Below, piece after piece: positions 1 through 6,257 of a stretch of DNA of 8,999 nt. The stretch comes from Planctomycetota bacterium (GTDB taxonomy: Bacteria > Planctomycetota > Planctomycetia > Planctomycetales > Planctomycetaceae): positions 1 through 8,999 of the forward strand of contig JAADHY010000355.1 of NCBI GenBank assembly GCA_013151585.1. Reading direction: 5' to 3'. The translations under genes and the position numbers were made by a program. A model generated the notes under the pieces. The model was not told the DNA's origin, made no database searches, and saw only the letters and a program-made list of their open reading frames with translations. Numbering within the stretch: the first letter of the stretch is position 1; each line of letters opens with the position of its first letter.

Positions 1-1378
1 TCGTCACGATGACCAACGGCCCCTTGTAAAGCGAGTCGGGAATAGGATCACGGTGGGTCTTGATCCGACCGTATTCGTTCTTGACCTGCACGACAGGGCC
101 GTCGTCGATGAAGAGGCCGGTGACCTCAATGGCTTCACTGAGGGCACCGCCGCCATTGAAGCGCAGGTCGATGATCAGGCCGTCCAAGCCGCCTTCCTGC
201 TGGAACTTCCGCAGCACGCGTTCCAAATCCCGAGCCGCACTCTTGAAGTCTTCGCGCCCACTTTGTTCGCCGCGGAAGTCGCGGTAAAAGGACGGGATGT
301 GAATGACGCCAATCCGTTTTCCGTTCGTTCGTTTCGGCGGCAGAATCTCGCCTTTGACTTCCTGCTCGTGGAGTTCGATCCGCTGTCGGACCAAAGCGAT
401 TTCTTTGGTTTCTCCTGTGTCGGCTTTCTTGACGCGGAGCCGGACGACGGTGCCGCGCTTGCCGCGGATCAGGCGAACCACTTTTGTGAGTTTCATTTCG
501 ACCACATCGACGAACTCTCCGTCTTCGCCCTGAGCCACGGCAACAATCTTGTCGCCTACTTCCAGTCGGCCGTCGGCATCGGCCGCCCCGCCCGGAATGA
601 TCTGCTCAACGACCGTGTAGCCGTCCTTCCATCGCAGAGCAGCTCCGATGCCTTCTAAACTCAGCTCCATGGCAATCCGGAATTCTTCCAGAGATTGCGG
701 CGACATGTAGCTGGAGTGAGGGTCGAAGCAGTGAGTCAGCGCCGTCAAATAGGTCTCCAGCTTCTCAAAGTCCTCCGTCTGGCTCATCATCGTCCGGATG
801 TTCTTGTACCGCCGATGCAGTTCTTCCCGGGCCTTCTCGAGCGGCGTGCCGTCCAGTTTCTTCAGCAACAATTCGTACTTAATCCGCTTTCGCCATCGCT
901 CGTTCAATTCCTCTGGCGTCTTGGCCCACGTTAACACGTCGGGGTCGACCACCAGCGTCTCGTCGACGGTGAAATCGTGTTTGGCGTCGATCAGCTTGTG
1001 GGCCAAATCGATCTTCTCGTTCAATCGCTCCAAATAGAGGTTGAAGGTATCGAAACCGAACCGAACGTCGCCCGCCTTCAGCAGGTCGTCCAGTTCGTTG
1101 CGATACCGTTGCATGGCGTCGATATCTGACTGCAAAAAATAGAGTTTGTTGGGATCGAGGTCCTCGACGTACCGCTGGAGTAACTTCTGCGAAATTTCGT
1201 CGTCGATCGGATGCCGGCTGATGTGGTAGCGGCTGATCATGCGGCAGACGAGCTTCGTCGTGACCGCATCTTCCGGTGCCGGGCCCGACAGTCGCCCGGC
1301 GAAGATCGACGTGGCGACCCACAAGACCAACGCGGCGCTCAACAGGACCAGAGCGCGAAAAGATCGATTCCTACTCAT
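1..1378 (-). CDS. prc: Carboxy-terminal (tail-specific) processing protease, S41/Prc family, C-terminus cut by window edge
   Basis: The visible 459 residues are the N-terminal two thirds of a tail-specific protease, which degrades or trims periplasmic proteins from their C-termini. Residues about 10-27 form a hydrophobic segment after a basic start (MSRNRSF), consistent with an export signal or membrane anchor. Residues about 40-235 match the Prc N-terminal domain (DLDPNKLYFLQSDID, then HCFDPHSSYMSP). A PDZ domain starts at LEGIGAAL (241-246) and continues through IIPGGAADADGRLEVGDKI. The protease core follows, with DLRFNGGGAL (D404, N408-G411), TGLFIDDGPVVQVK and YKGPLVIVT at the edge. By comparison with E. 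coli Prc, the catalytic Ser should lie fewer than about ten codons beyond the window and the Lys further on, so activity cannot be judged here. The start is ATG at 1378. An in-frame ATG at 1393 is also possible, and neither has a strong Shine-Dalgarno. The gene stands alone, with 309 bp upstream to the GGDEF gene. Confidence 0.93.
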   Translation of the reverse strand, partial: MSRNRSFRALVLLSAALVLWVATSIFAGRLSGPAPEDAVTTKLVCRMISRYHISRHPIDDEISQKLLQRYVEDLDPNKLYFLQSDIDAMQRYRNELDDLLKAGDVRFGFDTFNLYLERLNEKIDLAHKLIDAKHDFTVDETLVVDPDVLTWAKTPEELNERWRKRIKYELLLKKLDGTPLEKAREELHRRYKNIRTMMSQTEDFEKLETYLTALTHCFDPHSSYMSPQSLEEFRIAMELSLEGIGAALRWKDGYTVVEQIIPGGAADADGRLEVGDKIVAVAQGEDGEFVDVVEMKLTKVVRLIRGKRGTVVRLRVKKADTGETKEIALVRQRIELHEQEVKGEILPPKRTNGKRIGVIHIPSFYRDFRGEQSGREDFKSAARDLERVLRKFQQEGGLDGLIIDLRFNGGGALSEAIEVTGLFIDDGPVVQVKNEYGRIKTHRDPIPDSLYKGPLVIVT

Positions 1379-1687
1379 GAAAATCCCATCCATCGAAAAG
1401 AACTGTGCGGGGAGCCGTCACGGTCAGGCGACGATGCTGCGAATCGATCCGCCCGCCGGGCACCGATTGCACTCCGTTTACGACACGGATGATATGTCGC
1501 AGGCAGGAGGTAAAGAGGATCAACGCGCCGGATAGCGCGCTGATGCTTCTTGGATGTTATCCGATGACGGAAAACGTGACAACCCCCTCTGCGCCACGAC
1601 TAAGCGCAAGGGAAGTGGCGGGCCTCTCTTGTGCGGCGGAACGCGGCCGGGAATTTGCAAGGAGGTGAAAGGCAAATCGTCGCGCGG
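1379..1687. other. Intergenic region between GGDEF-protein gene and prc
   Basis: This 309-bp stretch lies between two minus-strand genes and holds no ORF that I recognise. It should contain the 3' end of the GGDEF transcript and the prc promoter. On the minus strand a -10-like TATCAT is at 1494-1489, but no good -35 lies at the right distance. An imperfect hairpin is at 1519-1544. The minus strand carries two tracts complementary to a Shine-Dalgarno, TCACCTCCTT (1668-1659) and TTTACCTCCTG (1513-1503). Short frames on the plus strand look random. Confidence 0.6.
1519..1544. repeat. Imperfect hairpin in the GGDEF-prc gap
   Basis: ATCA-A-CGCGC pairs with GCGCG-C-TGAT around a six-base loop, giving nine pairs with one internal mismatch. 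On the minus strand it is followed by CCTCTTTACC, which is pyrimidine-rich but not a true T-run. It could be a weak terminator for the GGDEF transcript or a leader hairpin for prc. The sequence does not decide between these. Confidence 0.4.
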
Positions 1688-2611
1688 CTATGTCACGGGA
1701 CAATGAGTCAACCGCGTTCCGTCGCAGATGTGCAGTTGGTTGCGGCCGCGGCGTTCCGACCGGCTCAAGGCGTGTTGCGCGCGGTTGAGGACCCAGTCGG
1801 GCTGGTCCTCGGGCAAGCATTGCGCGTAGCCCAGGCTTGCGGTGACGAGCACTTCCGGGCCGCTCTCGTTCAGATGGAAGTGATATTGGCGGATTGAACG
1901 CCGGATGGCGTCCGCCAACTGCTTTCCCTCGCAAAGGTCGACACCGGGGAATAGAGCTACGAACGTGTGTTCGGCGTATTCTCCCACAAAATCGCCGGGC
2001 CGGACGGCTCCGGCAACAAGCTCGCCGACCTTGCGCACAAACTGGGCTGCAGCCGTCGGACCAAACCGTTTTCTCAATTGCTGGACCCGGTCGACGCGCA
2101 CCAATAGCACTCCGCCACGCGGCTCGCCGGCCGAAGCGGATTCGATCAACAAGGCCACATTTTTGGCAATCGCCTCACAGCGCTCGTCGAACTCATCCTG
2201 GCCGGAATCGGGCACGGAAGCCCATTTGATTGGAGTCGGACGGTGTTTCCGGTTACGAGAGGGCGGATTGAGGGCCAAATGCGAGGCGGTCTGGCCGTCG
2301 TTCTTCTGGCGTTCCAAGATCGCGGTCAAGGCTTTCAGAAGCCGTGTCCGGCACGCTTCCAGTTCGCCGATCTGCCGCGAAGCCAGCCGGAGCTGGCTGG
2401 CGGCGGCGAGAGCTTGTGAGACATCGGTCAACAGGTCCAATTGTCCGAGCAGCGAAGAGAACAACCGAGTGGCGTGACGATGCGTCCGACGGGCCAGTCG
2501 CCGCAGACTGGTTCGTTCGTAAAGCACACCGCCAGCAAAACCGATCGCCGCGGCCAGCAGCATGCCGAGCCCGGTGAGAAGCCAGATTTGGAGCGTTTGA
2601 TCTGTCGACAT
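1688..2611 (-). CDS. Membrane-anchored protein with degenerate GGDEF domain (probable c-di-GMP receptor rather than cyclase)
   Basis: This 307-residue protein has one N-terminal membrane segment (about residues 9-30, IWLLTGLGMLLAAAIGFAGG), a probable coiled-coil stretch (about 35-115, with LEACRTRLLKALTAILERQ), a charged linker and a C-terminal GGDEF-fold domain (about 145-300). The domain is recognised from GGVLLVRVDRVQQL, VRPGDFVGEY, VALFPG, VTASLGYAQC and the closing ALSRSERRGRNQL. The signature GG(D/E)EF reads AEHTF (213-217), so the residues that bind GTP and metal are gone and diguanylate cyclase activity is unlikely. The inhibitory-site motif RxxD is present as R204-P-G-D207, exactly five residues before that motif, so c-di-GMP binding remains possible. 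The ATG at 2611 is chosen because AAGG lies seven bases upstream and the membrane segment follows directly. An in-frame ATG at 2725 would add 38 residues of non-conserved-looking, Arg/Ser-rich sequence. Target and partner are unknown. Confidence 0.82.
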   Translation of the reverse strand: MSTDQTLQIWLLTGLGMLLAAAIGFAGGVLYERTSLRRLARRTHRHATRLFSSLLGQLDLLTDVSQALAAASQLRLASRQIGELEACRTRLLKALTAILERQKNDGQTASHLALNPPSRNRKHRPTPIKWASVPDSGQDEFDERCEAIAKNVALLIESASAGEPRGGVLLVRVDRVQQLRKRFGPTAAAQFVRKVGELVAGAVRPGDFVGEYAEHTFVALFPGVDLCEGKQLADAIRRSIRQYHFHLNESGPEVLVTASLGYAQCLPEDQPDWVLNRAQHALSRSERRGRNQLHICDGTRLTHCPVT

Positions 2612-2947
2612 CCTGACGCCTTGAACGCGGCCTGTCGCGCGAAGCGAAGCGATACTAACGCGCGACCGGAACGGATTCTCGGAACGCTGTCCTGACACCG
2701 CTGACTCCGCACGCCGGAGCGACATAAGAGCAGAAGCGGACTCGGCGCGCGGAGTGGCTTGTCTCGGTCGTCCCTCAAGAGTAGCTCGCTGGCGGATGGC
2801 CCGCGCGGGATCAGATCACTCGGACAGTTGGGCGCGTTTCCAAAAAGGGCCGGTTGTAGGAGTTCTCGCGGAGGAACGGATCGCGACCGCTCAGGTCTAG
2901 TCGCGGCGGAACGTCGTTGTCGGCCGGGCTGCGTCTGTGGCGGTCCG
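2612..2947. other. Intergenic region between phosphohexomutase and GGDEF-protein genes
   Basis: This 336-bp stretch lies between two minus-strand genes. I find no convincing gene in it: frames that cross it are Arg/Pro/Ser-rich and continue as shadows into the neighbours. It holds an 8-bp inverted repeat just upstream of the GGDEF start (2634-2666). A 6-bp inverted repeat, CGCGAC/GTCGCG (2882-2887 and 2900-2905), lies 43 bp past the phosphohexomutase stop and has no T-run, so it is a poor terminator candidate. I see no convincing -35/-10 pair. Confidence 0.6.
2634..2666. repeat. 8-bp inverted repeat upstream of the GGDEF gene, operator- or leader-like
   Basis: GTCGCGCG (2634-2641) and CGCGCGAC (2659-2666) are perfect reverse complements separated by 17 bases. 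The loop holds a GAAGC direct repeat and, on the minus strand, a -10-like TAGTAT. The near arm lies 12 bases upstream of the AAGG Shine-Dalgarno of the GGDEF gene. This position would suit a repressor site over a promoter or a hairpin in the mRNA leader. The symmetry is plain in the sequence, but the function is inferred. Confidence 0.45.
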
Positions 2948-4312
2948 TCACTCGGTCGAGCTGCTCGATCCGATCGCTCGCCGGACCCACTCCATAGCGT
3001 TTGAGCAGAGCGATCGGGCGGCATCGGCGTCGGGCGCCTCGGCGATGATCCGGAGAATTGGTTCGGTATTGCTGGCGCGGACCTGGACCCATCGGTCAGG
3101 CCAATCCAGCCGCAGTCCGTCGCTACGGTCGGCCGAGGCATCCGGAAAAGCGGCTTGCAGGGCGTCGCACGCCTCCGCTGCTTTCTCACGCGGACAGGTA
3201 AGCTTTTCTTTCACGATCGTGTACTTGGGCAACGAGCCGACCCAATCGGACAGCGTGCGGCCCGAGTGAGCAAGGCCGGCCAGCACGTAAGCCATCCCAA
3301 CGAAGCTGTCGCGAACGTAGCCGACCTTCGGTTCAATGATGCCTCCGTTTCCTTCGCCTCCCAGCACCGCTCCCACCTCTTTCATCTTGGCCACGACATG
3401 CGCCTCGCCCACCGCCGACCGGTAGAACGGGCAACCGTGCTGTTGGGCGATGTCGGCATTGACGCGACTGGTGGAACCGTTCACGACCAGCGGGCCGCGT
3501 GTTCGCGATAAGACGAAGTCAGCGCAGAGCGCCAGCGTTAATTCCTCGCCGATGTACCGTCCCTGCTCGTCGACGAGAGCCAGTCGGTCCGCGTCCGGAT
3601 CCTGAGCGAAACCGACGTCGGCCTGCTCGCGGCAAACCGCTTCGCCCAGCGCCGTCAAGTTCTGCTCCAGGGGTTCCGGAGGATGTTCGAACCGCCCGTC
3701 GGGTTTTCCTCCCAAAACAGTGACCCGGCATCCCAACGCTTGCAAAAGCCTCGGTCCGCCGACAGCGCCCGCCCCGTGACAGCAGTCCAACACCACTTTG
3801 AAACGCCGCTGCCGAATGGCCGACGCTTCAACGAGCCGCAAAACCCGGTTCATGTGCAAAAGGAACGGATCCTCCAGACGTTCGACACGCCCGACGCGAT
3901 CCCACTTCGCCCAAGCGAATTGTCCCCCGTCAAGAATCGCGATCAGTTTCTCGCCGAGTTGCTGGTCGAACACTGAACCGTCGCGCGAAAACGGCTTCAG
4001 CCCATTCCACTCGACCGGATTATGGCTGGCAGTGATCTGAAGACCGGCATCGGCATTGAGCTCCTGGACTAAGACTCCGCATGTCGGAGTCGCAGCGATC
4101 CCGGCCTCGATCACGCGGCACCCCGTGGCCAACAGGCCGGACAAAACAGCGTGGCGAATCATCGGGCCCGTCGAACGTCCGTCGCGGGTCAAGACAACGG
4201 TGCCGCCCACCAGCGTTCCTAATCCGGCGGAGAACCGGACCAAGTACTCCGGATCGAGCCCGTCGCCCACAACACCACGCAATCCCGAAATGCTGAGTAT
4301 TCGTTGGGTCAC
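2948..4312 (-). CDS. Alpha-D-phosphohexomutase (phosphoglucomutase / phosphomannomutase / phosphoglucosamine mutase family)
   Basis: This cytoplasmic enzyme of 454 residues moves a phosphate between the C1 and C6 positions of a hexose phosphate through a phosphoserine. All four functional loops of the superfamily are present: the active-site loop TASHNP (S96 as phosphoserine), the Mg-binding loop DPDADR (238-243), the sugar-binding loop GGEGNGG (318-324) and the phosphate-binding loop RASNTEP (412-418). The start ISGLRGVVG is also typical. The sugar loop reads EGNGG and is not the GEQSGH of classical bacterial GlmM or the GEMSGH of classical PMM/PGM. This form is more like archaeal-type members, so the substrate cannot be assigned from motifs. 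The divergent neighbour glgC suggests glucose phosphate as one substrate. The start is GTG at 4312, decided by AAGGAGG six bases upstream. ATGs at 4333, 4384 and 4399 would add an Arg-rich, unconserved-looking tail. Alternatives are GlmM (cell-wall precursor) or ManB. Confidence 0.92.
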   Translation of the reverse strand: MTQRILSISGLRGVVGDGLDPEYLVRFSAGLGTLVGGTVVLTRDGRSTGPMIRHAVLSGLLATGCRVIEAGIAATPTCGVLVQELNADAGLQITASHNPVEWNGLKPFSRDGSVFDQQLGEKLIAILDGGQFAWAKWDRVGRVERLEDPFLLHMNRVLRLVEASAIRQRRFKVVLDCCHGAGAVGGPRLLQALGCRVTVLGGKPDGRFEHPPEPLEQNLTALGEAVCREQADVGFAQDPDADRLALVDEQGRYIGEELTLALCADFVLSRTRGPLVVNGSTSRVNADIAQQHGCPFYRSAVGEAHVVAKMKEVGAVLGGEGNGGIIEPKVGYVRDSFVGMAYVLAGLAHSGRTLSDWVGSLPKYTIVKEKLTCPREKAAEACDALQAAFPDASADRSDGLRLDWPDRWVQVRASNTEPILRIIAEAPDADAARSLCSNAMEWVRRAIGSSSSTE

Positions 4313-4318
4313 CTCGAT

Positions 4319-4325
4319 CCTCCTT
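4319..4325 (-). promoter_or_regulatory. Shine-Dalgarno that fixes the phosphohexomutase GTG start
   Basis: On the minus strand AAGGAGG is followed by six bases (ATCGAG) and then GTG at 4312. It is a full-length match to the 16S rRNA anti-Shine-Dalgarno at ideal spacing. It lies inside the frame that the upstream ATG at 4333 would open, which argues against that longer start. Confidence 0.85.
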
Positions 4326-4367
4326 GGTCGCATCGTCGCCTTGATTGGACTCTGCCCGCATGATGAC

Positions 4368-4382
4368 GCGCGCCGTGCGCGC
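4368..4382. repeat. Hairpin 1 of 3 upstream of the phosphohexomutase
   Basis: GCGCGC (4368-4373) and GCGCGC (4377-4382) pair around a three-base CGT loop. It lies 56 bp upstream of the GTG start. No T-run follows on either strand, so it is not an obvious terminator. Because GC repeats pair easily by chance in GC-rich DNA, this is the weakest of the three. Confidence 0.4.
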
Positions 4383-4392
4383 ATGCTGGTGG

Positions 4393-4413
4393 GTCGCACT
4401 TGCCGAGTGCGAC
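4393..4413. repeat. Hairpin 2 of 3 upstream of the phosphohexomutase, perfect 8-bp stem
   Basis: GTCGCACT (4393-4400) and AGTGCGAC (4406-4413) are perfect reverse complements with a five-base TGCCG loop. A G-T pair could extend the stem by one. It has the compact stem-loop form of dispersed REP-like elements, and also of a protein-binding palindrome. There is no T-run. A genome-wide copy count would separate these possibilities. Confidence 0.6.
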
Positions 4414-4428
4414 TATGCCGCCACGGCC

Positions 4429-4451
4429 GGTGACATCCCGCGGATGTCGCC
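4429..4451. repeat. Hairpin 3 of 3 upstream of the phosphohexomutase, 10-pair stem
   Basis: GACATCC (4432-4438) and GGATGTC (4442-4448) pair perfectly around a three-base CGC loop. The stem continues outward through one T-G wobble and two G-C pairs to 4429/4451. It is the longest stem of the cluster and has no T-run after it on either strand. Confidence 0.6.
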
Positions 4452-4482
4452 CACTTTGGTTGCAGCCGTAGGCCGCGTTAGG

Positions 4483-4510
4483 ATCGTAACGCTCGGGTCG
4501 GCTGGGTCAG
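4483..4510 (-). promoter_or_regulatory. Weak sigma70-like promoter candidate for the phosphohexomutase
   Basis: On the minus strand CTGACC (4510-4505), a 16-base spacer and TACGAT (4488-4483) match TTGACA/TATAAT at four of six positions each. If real, the transcript would start near 4476 and have a leader of about 165 nt containing all three hairpins. Matches of this quality also occur by chance. Confidence 0.25.
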
Positions 4511-4703
4511 AGGGTACACGAAGCAAGGCGATTCGGAAAGCCGCGTCGGATGCGACGACAGCGACTGGGCGATCCCCACGTGCCACGGAAGTTCACAACA
4601 GCCAGCCACAACGAGTGACTTCTTCTTAAGAGAAACATCGCAGCCTTCCACGGCCGGCTTGAATCGATCGGGCGGGGCTCTGACGGTTTTCAGCGCACTT
4701 TGG

Positions 4704-4732
4704 TCGAAAGCTCGACATAAACGAGCTAGAAT
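4704..4732 (+). promoter_or_regulatory. Sigma70-like promoter candidate for glgC with a palindrome in the spacer
   Basis: TCGAAA (4704-4709), a 17-base spacer and TAGAAT (4727-4732) match the consensus at four and five of six positions. A perfect 6-bp inverted repeat, AGCTCG (4709-4714) and CGAGCT (4722-4727) with a seven-base loop, fills the spacer, as an operator might. The transcript would begin about 167 nt before the GTG start. Confidence 0.35.
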
Positions 4733-4893
4733 GCAAGACGGCGGTCGGACGAGTTGACGCGAGGTGAGAATCGTTTGGTCAAGCGCGCTTCCGATTCTGG
4801 GGGGAACCCATTCAGTTTCGAATGGAGTGCGCGGGCGGCAAGCCGGTGCTCGACGTATTTCCAAAGAACAACCCATCAAAGTCTGTTTGCCAC

Positions 4894-4899
4894 AGGGAG
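4894..4899 (+). promoter_or_regulatory. Shine-Dalgarno that fixes the glgC GTG start
   Basis: AGGGAG ends six bases before GTG at 4906. The frame is open back to an ATG at 4822, but that ATG has no comparable site and would add 28 residues before the point where family members normally begin, just ahead of the LVLGGGKGTR loop. Confidence 0.7.
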
Positions 4900-4905
4900 C
4901 CTGCG

Positions 4906-6204
4906 GTGAAGAATTGTGTCTGTCTGGTCCTCGGCGGAGGAAAAGGAACGCGGTTGTTTCCGCTCACCCGGTACCGATCCAAACCGGCCGTCCCGTTGGC
5001 CGGCAAGTATCGTTTGATCGACATCCCCTTGTCGAACTGCATCAACAGCGGGATCAACCGCATCTATGTGCTCACCCAGTTCAACTCCGTCAGCCTGCAC
5101 CGGCACATCCGGCAGACCTACGAGTTCGATTTGTTTCACGGTGGGTTTGTCGAGATTCTGGCCGCCCAACAGACGATGGACGAGGCCGAGACGGACTGGT
5201 ACCAGGGGACGGCCGACGCCGTCCGCAAGCAGTTGCGATACGTGGAGCAGCCGGGGGTGGATCATGTGTTGGTGCTGTCCGGCGACCAGCTCTACCGGAT
5301 GGATTTTCGCGACATGATGCGGACCCATCAGCAGACGAAGGCTGACGTCACCATCGCCGCCATTCCGGTCGTCCGCGAGCAAGCGGCGTCGTTCGGGATC
5401 ATGCGGGTCAGCGAGACCGGAAAAGTCGAAGGCTTTCTCGAGAAGCCCCAGACGGATGACGAAATCGACATGGTTCGCACCGACCCGGCCTGGATCGACG
5501 CTCAGGGGATTCCCAGCCGAGGCCGCGAGTGCCTGGCCAGCATGGGCATCTACCTTTTCAATCGCGACGTACTGGTGGAATTGCTGAGGAAGACGAGCTA
5601 CCAGGACTTCGGGAAAGAAGTCTTCCCCGCATCGATCCGGGCCAAGCACGTGCAGGTCCACTTGTTCGATGGCTATTGGGAAGACATCGGGACGATCCGG
5701 GCTTTCTACGAAGCGAATCTGGCCTTGGCCTCTCCCGCGCCGCCGTTTGAGTTTGTCGCGGAAGGACGGCCGATCTATAGTCGGCCGCGATTTTTGCCTC
5801 CCACGCGCATCGAAAACGCAACGGTCAAGCGGAGCCTGATCGCCGACGGATGCTTCATTGAAGAGGGAGCGGTGATCGAGAATAGCGTGGTCGGGTTGCG
5901 GTGCCGCATCCAGAAAAACGCAGTCATTCGCAACGCGATCCTGATGGGAGCGGACTTCTACCAAACGCCGGCCGACCGGCAGGCCGACCGAGCGGCCGGC
6001 CGGCCGGGCCTGGAAATCGGCGAAGGAACGGAAATCGACACAGCGATCATCGACAAGAACTGCCGCATCGGGCGCGGCGTCCGGATCGCGCCCTTCCCCG
6101 GGATGAATCCCAATTGCGAGATCGCCGGGCTGATCATCCGCGATGGGATCATCGTCGTCCCCAAAGAGACGGAACTCCCCGACGGCTGGGAACTGCGTCC
6201 GTAA
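4906..6204 (+). CDS. glgC: Glucose-1-phosphate adenylyltransferase (ADP-glucose pyrophosphorylase)
   Basis: GlgC makes ADP-glucose from ATP and glucose-1-phosphate, the committed step of bacterial glycogen synthesis in the cytoplasm. The protein is 432 residues, the usual family length. Visible landmarks are the nucleotide loop LVLGGGKGTRLFPLT (G10-R16), KPAVPLAGKYRLIDIPLSNC, YQGTADAVR (99-107), GDQLYRMD with the catalytic Asp at 127, the glucose-1-phosphate-binding FLEKP (177-181, Lys180), SMGIYLFN, and YWEDIGT (257-263). The C-terminal part is a left-handed beta-helix (about 300-430) with hexapeptide repeats. Its sequence (LMGADFYQ, IIDKNCRIGRGVRI) resembles cyanobacterial and plant subunits more than E. 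coli GlgC, which may mean 3-phosphoglycerate/phosphate control; this is inference. Residues about 356-364 come from a GC-rich microrepeat (ADRQADRAAG). It diverges from the phosphohexomutase and converges on the propeller gene 49 bp away. Confidence 0.95.
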   Translation: MKNCVCLVLGGGKGTRLFPLTRYRSKPAVPLAGKYRLIDIPLSNCINSGINRIYVLTQFNSVSLHRHIRQTYEFDLFHGGFVEILAAQQTMDEAETDWYQGTADAVRKQLRYVEQPGVDHVLVLSGDQLYRMDFRDMMRTHQQTKADVTIAAIPVVREQAASFGIMRVSETGKVEGFLEKPQTDDEIDMVRTDPAWIDAQGIPSRGRECLASMGIYLFNRDVLVELLRKTSYQDFGKEVFPASIRAKHVQVHLFDGYWEDIGTIRAFYEANLALASPAPPFEFVAEGRPIYSRPRFLPPTRIENATVKRSLIADGCFIEEGAVIENSVVGLRCRIQKNAVIRNAILMGADFYQTPADRQADRAAGRPGLEIGEGTEIDTAIIDKNCRIGRGVRIAPFPGMNPNCEIAGLIIRDGIIVVPKETELPDGWELRP

Positions 6205-6216
6205 TTTTTGCTCTTG

Positions 6217-6257
6217 ATGACCGCACCCGGTGAGACGGCAGTGGTGGAGGCGGTCAT
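6217..6257. terminator. Weak candidate hairpin between the convergent glgC and propeller genes
   Basis: ATGACCGC (6217-6224) and GCGGTCAT (6250-6257) are perfect reverse complements with a 25-base loop. The right arm covers the stop codon of the minus-strand gene. The location between converging genes suits a two-way terminator, but the loop is long and no T-run follows on either side, so an intrinsic terminator is not well supported. Confidence 0.25.

Larger units (their letters stand above)
4313..4905. other. Divergent intergenic region between phosphohexomutase and glgC
   Basis: This 593-bp region must hold the promoters for two genes transcribed away from each other. I recognise no gene in it. 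A 94-codon plus-strand frame (4345-4629) and a 133-codon minus-strand frame (4879-4478) show no motif, no good Shine-Dalgarno and random-looking composition. It contains three short hairpins in a row (4368-4451), a weak minus-strand promoter candidate (4483-4510), a weak plus-strand one (4704-4732) and an isolated AT-richer palindrome, TCTTAAGA (4622-4629). Confidence 0.65.

Noticed and set aside
53..658. 201-codon plus-strand open frame
   Set aside because: It is the antisense shadow of prc, whose PDZ and S41 motifs read clearly on the minus strand.
1659..1692. Strong plus-strand Shine-Dalgarno AAGGAGGTGA as the start of a small gene
   Set aside because: The nearest ATG is 21 bases away, and the GTG within the motif opens only 13 codons.
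2612..2725. Upstream ATG at 2725 as the start of the GGDEF protein
   Set aside because: It would put 38 Arg/Ser-rich residues ahead of the membrane segment. ATG 2611 has AAGG at seven bases and starts directly before that segment.
2428..3189. 253-codon minus-strand frame spanning the phosphohexomutase-GGDEF gap
   Set aside because: It overlaps both real genes in another frame, is rich in Arg, Pro and Ser, and has no motif.
4345..4629. 94-codon plus-strand frame in the divergent region
   Set aside because: It has no ribosome site or recognisable motif, and it runs through the hairpin cluster.
4876..5964. 362-codon minus-strand open frame
   Set aside because: It lies antisense to glgC and has no recognisable domain. 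Long antisense frames are expected in GC-rich coding DNA.
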